Origin: Clostridia bacterium
Lineage (GTDB): Bacteria; Bacillota; Clostridia; Oscillospirales; QAMX01
NCBI GenBank assembly: GCA_017547975.1
Contig: JAFYNU010000130.1
Coordinates: 1 to 5,074, forward strand
Direction: 5' to 3'
DNA: 5,074 bases
Shown: positions 1 through 5,074 of the stretch, piece by piece
Numbering within the stretch: position 1 is the first letter of the stretch
How the letters are laid out: each line of letters opens with the position of its first letter
Program-made: the position numbers and the translations under genes
The notes under the pieces: model-generated
Database searches by the model: none
What the model was told of the DNA's origin: nothing
What the model saw: the letters and a program-made list of their open reading frames with translations, nothing else

Positions 1-3000
1 GTCCTGGTGGACGGTAAGCTTGGTGAGCGAACCATTTGGGATTCCACTCTGATTTCGCTTCCCAGCATGACTTACCAGAACTATATCAACACCTCCAGTG
101 GTGTATTCACCAGCTATAACGGTTCCTACATGGAATCCCTGCGTCCCAAGCAGGAAACCGGTGGTGAGGTGGACGAAAGCTATGCCAATGCGGGGGAATA
201 TCCCGCCGTACTGAAGGTTACCGCCGAAACCGCCAAGGTAAATGGTTCGGTGGGCGAAACCCTGGGCGAAGTGGAAGAGCCGGTTCACGACCCCGAAAGC
301 TGGATCCTACCCAAGGCGGATGATTTTGTGCTGACCCGGGATGATTCCACCGGAACTCTGACCGTAACAACCCAGAATCAATTGAAAGATGTGCAGAAGG
401 CTAAAGAAGATATCACCCTATACGTCAACGGTGTTGCCTGTAGCCAGGGGAAACTGTGGGTCTTCCCCAATGTCACCGCCAACACCGGCCATTATCGGGT
501 GACTATTGACTATAACGGAAGCGGCACGTACACCAAGGGCAACGTGAATGCCCTTGCGGTGAAAGGACTCTATCTTGGCAACTTCGAAGTCGGTCCCACC
601 GCCACCAAGATTTCTTTGAAGGGTAGCATTTCCAGCGCAAGCTACGCAAAGAATGACAAAAAGCTGACTGTTACCCTGAATGTGGAGGGCTCGGTCAGCA
701 ACGTCCACTATGGGTATGCCAAGTCTCCCATTCAGACCACAAACGATCTGGTCAACCTGAGTAACGGTAAATGGCAGACCAACAATTCCTTCACCTTCTC
801 GAACGTGAAGGCCGGTGACGTCTTCTACTTCTACTGCTACCGTCCCGGCAATTCCGAAGGTGCCATTGTGGAAGCCACCGACATCACCTTTATCGGTACC
901 GTTGTCCCCTTCGTCCCGGTGGAAAAGCCGGAGGACGGCAAGAGCTACACCATTTACGGCGAAGGCAGCAACGAAACCAATTACGAGCTCCGTTCGTCGG
1001 TTGATGTTCTTCTTTCCACCCCCAAGGCATTTATCGTAAAGAACAACGTCCTTTCGGATAACGTGGATTTCCAGGAATGGTCGGTACGCAAGGTCAAGGT
1101 CAACAATACCGATTACTGGCAGATTTACAAGGACATTACCACCGACGAAACCGACGAGAGCAAGAAGGAGTACGTGTACCTGAAAGTTAACCGGACAGAA
1201 TCGGGAAAAAAGGAAGATAATTCGGGCAAGCCCTATATCGATTACACTTACAGTATTGTTTTGCAAAGCGGAAATAAGAGTTATCAGGCAAAGGATTCTC
1301 TTTTTTCCATCACAAGCAATAATAGATTGTCCCTTACCTACTCTGCGGCGGAAAAATACTGGGAATGGGAAGGTTTCCTTTGGTGGGGTGATTATGTAGA
1401 AAGAACCAGAACTTATTCCGGTTACCTTTCTATCAAAAACAATGGTCTGTCCTTCCCCTCAAATAGCAGTGACGGCAGTGTTATCCGTTTCTTCGATGCC
1501 CCTGAGGTAAAGGATGCATCCAAAATTCCGGCTCCTTCCTACGAACCGACGTACATCGACATGGTTTACGATGGCAAATACTCCATGGCAGACCTTGCCA
1601 AGGCGCTTCCCAAGGAAGAAGGCCAGCGCGTGGAGACCCTGTACGTAAACGGGATTGCGGTTGATTCCTCCTCCACCACACCTCTGCCCACCGGGGATTA
1701 CGAGCTTTATGCCACGGTGAAAACCGACAGCAACCACAACAGTTGGAAGGGCATTCCCCTTGGGATGCTGACCATCAATCCGGTCCCCTTCACCCTGGAC
1801 AACACGTTAACGGTTGACGTCACCCAGCCGCACCAGGCCACCCTGACCTATTCCGGTTGGTTCGACAAGGCAAGTGACAAGGTTTACTACGGTTACAAGG
1901 GAACCGAGGACACGACGTTCCATTGGGGGACCGAAGCGATTATCGCCGATCTGCCCGCCGGGGACTACACCTTTGCCGTGTACCAAAGCGGTACCACCAA
2001 TGCAGTCTATAGCGGCATCTCCGGAGTTGCCAACTCCGCCGACACCTATCCCACATGTACCGGAACCGTCATTTACCCCTACATTGAGCTGATTCCCGCC
2101 ACCGACTCCCTCAAATTCAAGTATGCGGTGGATGAGGACGATGGTGTCATCACCTGGTACCAGTTGCCCGATGTAACCCTGGCCAATGGAACTTCTGCCA
2201 TCTTGGCACCCAGCCGGGTGACCCTGCTTTACTCCACCGACGGCATCAACTGGAGCACCACCTACTCCGAAACGGTGACCCATTACGCCGTAGTGGTGAA
2301 GAATTCCAATTACGAAGCCCCCGCCAATCCCTTCGTTCTGCAGGTACTGCCCACCGAAATCGAATCGTTGAATGGGCACACTACCTCCATACTGCGCGGA
2401 AGTTCCCTATATTTTATGGGTGATACCTATTCCGAAGGCGGTACCAAGTACAGCATCCGTACCTACGGCAACAAGGTCGTATTGAATACCGACCTGTTGG
2501 TCCTGCGGCACGGCATTGCCACCCAAGCGAATGACAAGGGTATTCAGAAGGGCAAGGTGGTTGTACATCCCTACAATATGGATTACACCATCCTGTTCGT
2601 TGTGAATGCCTTCGGTCCCTTCCAGGAAAAAACCTTCTACCATATTCCCGCCGGCACCAACCTTGTGAAGGTCACCTCCGCCATGGCAGACGAATGGAAC
2701 ATGGGCTCCATCGGCGCAGACGGTCAGGTTCCCAGCAAGGTGAAAAACCTCTTCCTGAACGGGTCATTCCCCACCATGAATCCCGATATCGCCTACGCTT
2801 CCAACGAGCAGCTGGCACGTATCGTTTCGGGCGAGGCAACCGGTTGGACCGTCGATGGCGTGTTGGTTTCCGCAAACGACACCAGTTCCAGCACCCTGAA
2901 CGAAATGTATGTGGTATGCCCCTACGTAAAGAGTATGAGTGGATCGGTTCGCCGCCAGGCCAACCGTATCCTGTTGGCTGCTGCCAAGTCGGGTTCCAAC

Positions 3001-3936
3001 TACGTTTTGAACGTTACGAGCAACCTGACCGTGGTAACCCGCTATTTCTCCCTGACTGCCAACGTTGTAAACCAGGGTTCTTCCGGCATCAAATTCACCC
3101 TGAAAAACATTGCACAGTCCAGCGGTTGGGAGACCCTCTTCACCAACGCTTACAGCAGTAAGACCATGCAGATGGATTACGAATTGGCAACCTCCATCAA
3201 ACCCAGTGGCTCCCAGCCCATAGTTATGCCGTCCAGCATATGCCGTTATCCCGACGGAACCGAGCTGTTCAAAGAGTGCAAGTCCGCCGCGACCGACGGA
3301 TTGATGGTGGAATACCTCCTTAGCGATTTGAACAGCAACCTGTCCACTTGGTTCAGCGATACCAAAATCGTCGAACGCTACATGACCTTCCGCGGAACCT
3401 CAGGAAATACTTCTCTGGAAATCAGGAACATCGCAGCAGGTACCTTCAATATTTACACCAACTACCTGAGCTTTGACGGTGTCAAAAGTATTTCCGCATC
3501 GAATTTGCACGGCGTCGATATTACCATCAACAGCCAGGAAAGCGGCTACGTTGCCAAGGAATACCTGGGATTGTTCACCAACAGCTCGGCGGATAGTTAC
3601 CACGGTACCCTGATCTACATTGGTGATACCAAAGGAGTAAACCCCGGTACCAGTTCTGTGAACTTCAAAAGGTGGACCTTAACCGGTATTTGGGGCGGCA
3701 ACGTTGACGAAGACGTTCCCTATGGATTCTACTTCATCCCGGCGGAAACCGGCAGCATCAGTTTGTTTGACTTTGCGAATAACTATTCTTCGTACAAAGT
3801 TACCGATGACGAGCTTTCCAAGCTTGCGGTCTACGTTAAGCCAGACGGCTCCATGAGTAATGCCTTTGTTGACACCGACCTTGTGGGTGGCAACGCCCAG
3901 GGTGGCACAGGCTTTGCAGGAGGTGACGTACAGTGA
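1..3936 (+). CDS. Giant modular extracellular protein, putative pilus-associated adhesin (5' truncated)
   Basis: The frame is open from base 1 to the TGA at 3934-3936, giving 1,311 codons with no credible start or Shine-Dalgarno site near the left edge, so the N-terminus lies outside the window. The protein is rich in Thr, Ser, Asn, Gly, Tyr and Val with alternating hydrophobic residues, as in stacked extracellular beta domains. I see two copies of an A-B module pair (about 415-912 and 1636-2082), a Trp/Tyr-rich domain between them (about 925-1512), a third A-like module (about 2218-2355) and an unassigned C-terminal half (2356-3936). It ends in the Gly-rich tail GGNAQGGTGFAGGDVQ. No LPXTG-type sorting signal, C-terminal membrane helix or catalytic motif is visible, so cell attachment must come from the missing N-terminus or from partners. 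Coupling to two prepilin genes suggests a tip adhesin or modular minor pilin; that role is inference. Coding is certain, function is not. Confidence 0.9.
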   Translation, partial: VLVDGKLGERTIWDSTLISLPSMTYQNYINTSSGVFTSYNGSYMESLRPKQETGGEVDESYANAGEYPAVLKVTAETAKVNGSVGETLGEVEEPVHDPESWILPKADDFVLTRDDSTGTLTVTTQNQLKDVQKAKEDITLYVNGVACSQGKLWVFPNVTANTGHYRVTIDYNGSGTYTKGNVNALAVKGLYLGNFEVGPTATKISLKGSISSASYAKNDKKLTVTLNVEGSVSNVHYGYAKSPIQTTNDLVNLSNGKWQTNNSFTFSNVKAGDVFYFYCYRPGNSEGAIVEATDITFIGTVVPFVPVEKPEDGKSYTIYGEGSNETNYELRSSVDVLLSTPKAFIVKNNVLSDNVDFQEWSVRKVKVNNTDYWQIYKDITTDETDESKKEYVYLKVNRTESGKKEDNSGKPYIDYTYSIVLQSGNKSYQAKDSLFSITSNNRLSLTYSAAEKYWEWEGFLWWGDYVERTRTYSGYLSIKNNGLSFPSNSSDGSVIRFFDAPEVKDASKIPAPSYEPTYIDMVYDGKYSMADLAKALPKEEGQRVETLYVNGIAVDSSSTTPLPTGDYELYATVKTDSNHNSWKGIPLGMLTINPVPFTLDNTLTVDVTQPHQATLTYSGWFDKASDKVYYGYKGTEDTTFHWGTEAIIADLPAGDYTFAVYQSGTTNAVYSGISGVANSADTYPTCTGTVIYPYIELIPATDSLKFKYAVDEDDGVITWYQLPDVTLANGTSAILAPSRVTLLYSTDGINWSTTYSETVTHYAVVVKNSNYEAPANPFVLQVLPTEIESLNGHTTSILRGSSLYFMGDTYSEGGTKYSIRTYGNKVVLNTDLLVLRHGIATQANDKGIQKGKVVVHPYNMDYTILFVVNAFGPFQEKTFYHIPAGTNLVKVTSAMADEWNMGSIGADGQVPSKVKNLFLNGSFPTMNPDIAYASNEQLARIVSGEATGWTVDGVLVSANDTSSSTLNEMYVVCPYVKSMSGSVRRQANRILLAAAKSGSNYVLNVTSNLTVVTRYFSLTANVVNQGSSGIKFTLKNIAQSSGWETLFTNAYSSKTMQMDYELATSIKPSGSQPIVMPSSICRYPDGTELFKECKSAATDGLMVEYLLSDLNSNLSTWFSDTKIVERYMTFRGTSGNTSLEIRNIAAGTFNIYTNYLSFDGVKSISASNLHGVDITINSQESGYVAKEYLGLFTNSSADSYHGTLIYIGDTKGVNPGTSSVNFKRWTLTGIWGGNVDEDVPYGFYFIPAETGSISLFDFANNYSSYKVTDDELSKLAVYVKPDGSMSNAFVDTDLVGGNAQGGTGFAGGDVQ
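415..912 (+). repeat. Protein-level repeat unit A-B, copy 1, in the giant protein
   Basis: Module A (about 415-591) opens with TLYVNGVA and continues with a TGHYRVTIDYNGSGTY stretch, then a hydrophobic strand ending GNFEV. The G-x-Y-x-V-T...N-x-Y layout resembles the MBG/Big families of bacterial Ig-like domains, which act as stalk spacers in surface proteins. Module B (about 610-912) has a KLTVTLNVEG strand, VHYGYAKS, a Trp, then VKAGDVFYFYCYRPGNSEGA and a final GTVV strand. The same order of motifs recurs in copy 2 at 1636-2082, so I read this as an ancient duplication. Fold assignment is inference from pattern alone, and boundaries are approximate. Confidence 0.6.
925..1512 (+). other. Region coding a Trp/Tyr-rich domain inserted between the two A-B units
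   Basis: About 196 residues, from KPEDGKSYTIYG to IRFFDAPEVK. It contains spaced aromatic motifs (FQEWSVRKV, DYWQIYK, YVYLKVN, YWEWEGFLWWGDY, SGYLSIKNNG). The opening pattern (DGKSYxI) and the closing pattern (a YL-plus-strand motif, then a hydrophobic strand with FFDA) recall a beta-trefoil-like or carbohydrate-binding module that I remember from Clostridial surface proteins. That comparison is from memory and weak. The domain falls exactly between repeat copies 1 and 2, and its second half is coded by AT-rich DNA (1201-1440), which supports a separate origin. It is a candidate ligand-binding head, but no binding residues can be named. Confidence 0.45.
1201..1440 (+). other. AT-rich island inside the giant gene
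   Basis: A hand count gives 95 G+C in 240 bases, about 40%. Sample 60-base lines elsewhere in the operon give 63% (1921-1980), 58% (2761-2820) and 67% (4141-4200). The flanks grade through 45-50% (1021-1200 and 1441-1500). The reading frame stays intact and codon choice shifts to A/T-ending codons such as AAA, TAT, TCT and AAT. This is the kind of composition step left by recombination of a domain from a lower-GC donor. Confidence 0.75.
1636..2082 (+). repeat. Protein-level repeat unit A-B, copy 2, in the giant protein
   Basis: Module A (about 1636-1794) opens with TLYVNGIAV, matching TLYVNGVA of copy 1, then has TGDYELYATVKTDSNHNSW and the strand GMLTINPV. Module B (about 1795-2082) has QATLTYSG, VYYGYKG (compare VHYGYAKS), a Trp, LPAGDYTFAVYQSGTTNA (compare VKAGDVFYFYCYRPGNSEGA) and GTVI (compare GTVV). 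The shared motif order over about 150 residues makes homology of the two units convincing at protein level. The DNA has diverged too far for a nucleotide repeat. Confidence 0.6.
2218..2355 (+). repeat. Third, degenerate A-like module in the giant protein
   Basis: VTLLYSTDGINW can be aligned with TLYVNG of the A modules. THYAVVVKNSNYEAPANP lines up with TGDYELYATVKTDSNHNSW of copy 2, and FVLQVLP lines up with GMLTINP. The module lacks a following B partner and leads directly into the unassigned C-terminal half. Similarity is weaker than between the first two copies, so the call is tentative. Confidence 0.4.
2356..3933 (+). other. Region coding the unassigned C-terminal half of the giant protein
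   Basis: About 525 residues without clear relation to the A/B repeats and without a family I recognise. It begins after the third A-like module at EIESLNGHTTSIL. It carries short, strongly beta-prone stretches such as KVVVHPYNMDYTILFVV, NYVLNVTSNLTVV and YFSLTANVVN. Between about 3382 and 3543 there is a run of similar short strands (SLEIRNIAAG, TFNIYTNYLSFDG, VKSISASNLHG, VDITINS) that could be rungs of a beta-helix. It contains three Cys (in VVCPYV, SSICRYP, FKECKSA). The last 16 residues are Gly-rich and partly forced by the ribosome binding site of the next gene. Confidence 0.5.
3918..3926 (+). promoter_or_regulatory. Shine-Dalgarno site for the first prepilin gene
   Basis: AGGAGGTGA is a nine-base match to the canonical anti-Shine-Dalgarno complement. 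It lies inside the last codons of the giant gene, where it encodes part of the GGD of the C-terminal tail. Counted from AGGAGG, the GTG at 3933 is 9 bases away and the ATG at 3936 is 12 bases away. Spacing therefore favours GTG slightly, while codon preference favours ATG. Confidence 0.85.
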
Positions 3937-4391
3937 TGCAGAAGAAACTTCTTCCCAAGAAAAGCAAACGGGGTGTCACCCTGGTGGAAGCGGTCATGGC
4001 GGTTGTCGTACTGACCATGTTCGCCACGGGGGTTCTGACCCTGCTGACCACCGGACGCACCAAGATTGCCGAAACCAATGCGGCAGCCAACGCATATGCG
4101 GCGGCTACCCAAAAGATGGATGCGGTGATTGCGACCATTTCCAACGGGGGTCCCTACCTTGCGGAAGGGACCGATGCCTCCGGGAATCCCACCTTCGCGT
4201 TGGATTTGGGTGCACTGAAAACCGCATTGGGAGATTCCTCCCTGAATCTTACGATTTATGAAATCGATCTTTACGACGATTCCCTTCCCGCCACCAAGGA
4301 CAACGTCCGGGGTTGGTACTTGAAACTATTCCACGACGGAGCCACCGTCACCGGCTTTGCCAGCAATACGCAGGGGGTGTTTGACCGATGA
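3933..4391 (+). CDS. Prepilin-type N-terminal cleavage/methylation protein, PilV/GspI-like minor pilin
   Basis: 152 residues. The start MMQKKLLPKKSKRG is a basic 14-residue leader. Prepilin peptidase would cut at G14|V15, giving a mature start VTLVE with Glu at mature position 5, followed by a hydrophobic helix (about residues 15-35, AVMAVVVLTMFATGVLTLL). This is the class III signal of type IV pilins and type II secretion pseudopilins; the Glu5 helix packs into the filament core. The soluble domain is small and has no Cys. Its length and its place directly before a second prepilin resemble PilV or GspI, but the globular part is too divergent to name. The start is GTG 3933 (GTGA overlap of 4 bases with the upstream stop) or ATG 3936 (1-base overlap); the proteins differ by one Met. 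Either way it is translationally coupled to the giant gene. Confidence 0.9.
   Translation: MMQKKLLPKKSKRGVTLVEAVMAVVVLTMFATGVLTLLTTGRTKIAETNAAANAYAAATQKMDAVIATISNGGPYLAEGTDASGNPTFALDLGALKTALGDSSLNLTIYEIDLYDDSLPATKDNVRGWYLKLFHDGATVTGFASNTQGVFDR
3975..3989 (+). repeat. 15-bp direct repeat, copy 1 (prepilin cleavage motif)
   Basis: GTCACCCTGGTGGAA codes VTLVE just after the cleavage glycine and is identical to 4409-4423 in the next gene, in the same reading phase. The identity probably reflects a shared ancestral N-terminus under strong protein constraint plus common codon preference. Confidence 0.8.
4372..4379 (+). promoter_or_regulatory. Shine-Dalgarno site for the second prepilin gene
   Basis: AGGGGGTG is an imperfect SD (one mismatch to AGGAGGTG), placed 8 bases before the ATG at 4388 and inside the final codons of the preceding gene. 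It is weaker than the site at 3918-3926, so the second prepilin probably depends partly on translational coupling. Confidence 0.65.
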
Positions 4392-4990
4392 AAACGAGCA
4401 AAAAGGGCGTCACCCTGGTGGAACTGATCATCTGTTGCGCCATCACCGTCCTGTTGGCGGGGGCCTGCACCGCCGTGTTGATTTCCGGCCAGCGGGTTTG
4501 GAAATCCGGCAGTGAAGCGGCCAATGCCCAGATGTCCGTCGACGTGTTGCAGACCAGTCTGTATGGGAAGTTGCCGAGTTACAATGCCGCCAAGGTGGTT
4601 TCCTCCTCTTCCCCCACCGACGTGACTTTCCTAAAAGAAAGCACCACGGGAACCGTGCTCTATCTTGCCGATGACGATACACTGGTTATCCGCACCAACG
4701 GAAAAGATATGATGTTAGATGACGTGAAGAAGGTTACCTACACCTTTCTGAAAGCCGGCGGCAATGACACTGCCCGTGCGCAATTCAATTACACAGTTAC
4801 CCTTTCGGATGGCCGGAGTTTCTCTGGCGGAATTGTGGTCAGCAACCTCAGGTTCAAAAACATTGTATTGGCAACCGGTACCGGTTTGACCTTGGATACC
4901 ATCTCCGATACCGAAGCACCAATTGACCTGAAAACCCATTTCCTGCAGTTTGACACTACCGCCCCTACCACCGAAGCCACAAGCGAATAA
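4388..4990 (+). CDS. Prepilin-type N-terminal cleavage/methylation protein, PilW/GspJ-like minor pilin
   Basis: 200 residues. A 7-residue basic leader MKTSKKG is followed by VTLVE, so prepilin peptidase would cut at G7|V8 and leave Glu at mature position 5. The hydrophobic helix spans about residues 8-33 and holds all three Cys of the protein (C16, C17, C27). The periplasm-equivalent domain has a strand series with VKKVTYTFLKAGG, FNYTVTLSDGRSFSGG and IVVSNLRFKN, a layout reminiscent of PilW/GspJ-type minor pseudopilins; that family match is inference. The C-terminus is a Thr/Ala/Glu tail (TTAPTTEATSE). The ATG overlaps the previous stop in ATGA. It is the last gene of the operon, with the terminator hairpin starting 10 bases after the stop. 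The order of a PilV-sized then a PilW-sized prepilin matches minor pilin clusters, where such proteins prime filament assembly. Confidence 0.9.
   Translation: MKTSKKGVTLVELIICCAITVLLAGACTAVLISGQRVWKSGSEAANAQMSVDVLQTSLYGKLPSYNAAKVVSSSSPTDVTFLKESTTGTVLYLADDDTLVIRTNGKDMMLDDVKKVTYTFLKAGGNDTARAQFNYTVTLSDGRSFSGGIVVSNLRFKNIVLATGTGLTLDTISDTEAPIDLKTHFLQFDTTAPTTEATSE
4409..4423 (+). repeat. 15-bp direct repeat, copy 2 (prepilin cleavage motif)
   Basis: Identical to 3975-3989 and in the same phase, coding VTLVE after the cleavage glycine of the second prepilin. Flanking bases differ on both sides, so the exact match is limited to this stretch. Confidence 0.8.
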
Positions 4991-5000
4991 ACGCACACGA

Positions 5001-5035
5001 CCCCCGCCCTTGCGAAAGGGCGGGGGTTTTGTTTG
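5001..5035 (+). terminator. Intrinsic terminator of the operon
   Basis: An 11-bp perfect stem pairs CCCCCGCCCTT (5001-5011) with AAGGGCGGGGG (5016-5026) around the GNRA-type tetraloop GCGA (5012-5015). TTTTGTTTG follows at 5027-5035. A5000 can add one A-T pair with T5027. The opposite strand has no T-tract after the stem, so termination is directed at the plus-strand operon. It starts 10 bases after the TAA at 4988-4990. Confidence 0.95.
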
Positions 5036-5059
5036 TGTTGGGGGTAGGGGGGCCTTGCC

Positions 5060-5074
5060 TCTCCCTTTGGGAGA
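5060..5074. repeat. Inverted repeat at the window edge, possible start of an intergenic repeat element
   Basis: TCTCCC-TTT-GGGAGA is a perfect 6-bp palindrome ending on the last base of the window. The preceding bases 5058-5059 are CC, so the stem would lengthen if the next bases are GG. CCTCTCCC...GGGAGAGG palindromes are, from memory, a recurrent part of intergenic repeats in gut Clostridia genomes. The element is cut off, so its size and type cannot be judged. Confidence 0.4.

Noticed and set aside
1..30. GTG at 7 as the true start of the giant gene
   Set aside because: The frame is open upstream to base 1, there is no Shine-Dalgarno in the six preceding bases, and the sequence after it has no signal peptide or leader, which an extracellular protein would need.
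418..1266. Minus-strand open frame of 282 codons opposite the giant gene
   Set aside because: It is a codon-bias mirror of the plus-strand gene: low-complexity Val/Gly/Ile-rich product, no ribosome binding site or recognisable domain, fully inside a strong coding frame.
1807..2379. Minus-strand open frame of 190 codons
   Set aside because: Gly/Val-rich antisense shadow with no motif, lying across the repeat module B and third A-like module.
2694..3161. Plus-strand out-of-frame open frame of 155 codons, Arg/Pro/Gly-rich
   Set aside because: Composition is typical of a frame-shifted reading of GC-rich coding DNA, and the main frame continues unbroken through it.
3860..4261. Plus-strand open frame bridging the giant gene and the first prepilin
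   Set aside because: It overlaps two well-supported genes in a third frame and gives a Cys/Gly/Arg-rich product with no signal or domain.
3975..4423. 15-bp direct repeat as a recombination or mobile-element site
   Set aside because: Both copies code VTLVE at the prepilin cleavage site in the same phase, so shared ancestry and protein constraint explain the identity.
5018..5052. Four G-runs (GGG, GGGGG, GGGGG, GGGGGG) as a G-quadruplex
   Set aside because: The first two runs are tied up in the terminator stem and a 13-base loop separates them from the others, so a stable quadruplex is unlikely.

Overview
The window is the 3' end of a single plus-strand operon. It holds the last 1,311 codons of a very large, repetitive, all-beta-looking extracellular protein whose start lies upstream of base 1. 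Two short type IV prepilin/pseudopilin-like genes follow, then a strong intrinsic terminator. Stop and start codons overlap at both gene junctions, so the three genes are almost certainly co-transcribed and translationally coupled. Every other open frame of notable size is a shadow of these three.

Organism: coding DNA outside one AT-rich island is roughly 55-65% G+C in the stretches I hand-counted. The Shine-Dalgarno sites are purine-rich, with AGGAGGTGA a near-perfect anti-SD match. The terminator is a GC-rich hairpin with a T-tract, and the right edge begins a CTCTCCC...GGGAGA palindrome of a kind I remember from intergenic DNA of gut Clostridia (Faecalibacterium/Gemmiger/Oscillospiraceae-like genomes). 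A moderate-GC gut Firmicute is my best guess, but the sequence does not prove it.

Layout: 1-3936, 5'-truncated giant protein. It can be read as an N-terminal part, a two-part beta unit (A-B), a tryptophan/tyrosine-rich inserted domain coded by unusually AT-rich DNA, a second A-B unit, a third A-like module, and a C-terminal half of about 525 residues that I cannot assign to any family. It ends in a short Gly-rich tail with no sortase signal or transmembrane segment. 3933-4391, prepilin-like protein with the G|VTLVE cleavage motif (PilV/GspI-like in size and position). 4388-4990, second prepilin-like protein with the same motif (PilW/GspJ-like). 5001-5035, terminator. 5036-5074, G-rich spacer and the start of an intergenic inverted repeat.

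How they may work together (inference): prepilin peptidase would cut both small proteins after the glycine, and they would join a type IV pilus or type II secretion-like filament as minor subunits. The giant protein is the best candidate for a tip adhesin or modular minor pilin carried by that priming complex. Its missing N-terminus would settle this: a prepilin leader would make it a giant modular pilin, while a Sec signal would make it a separately secreted partner.
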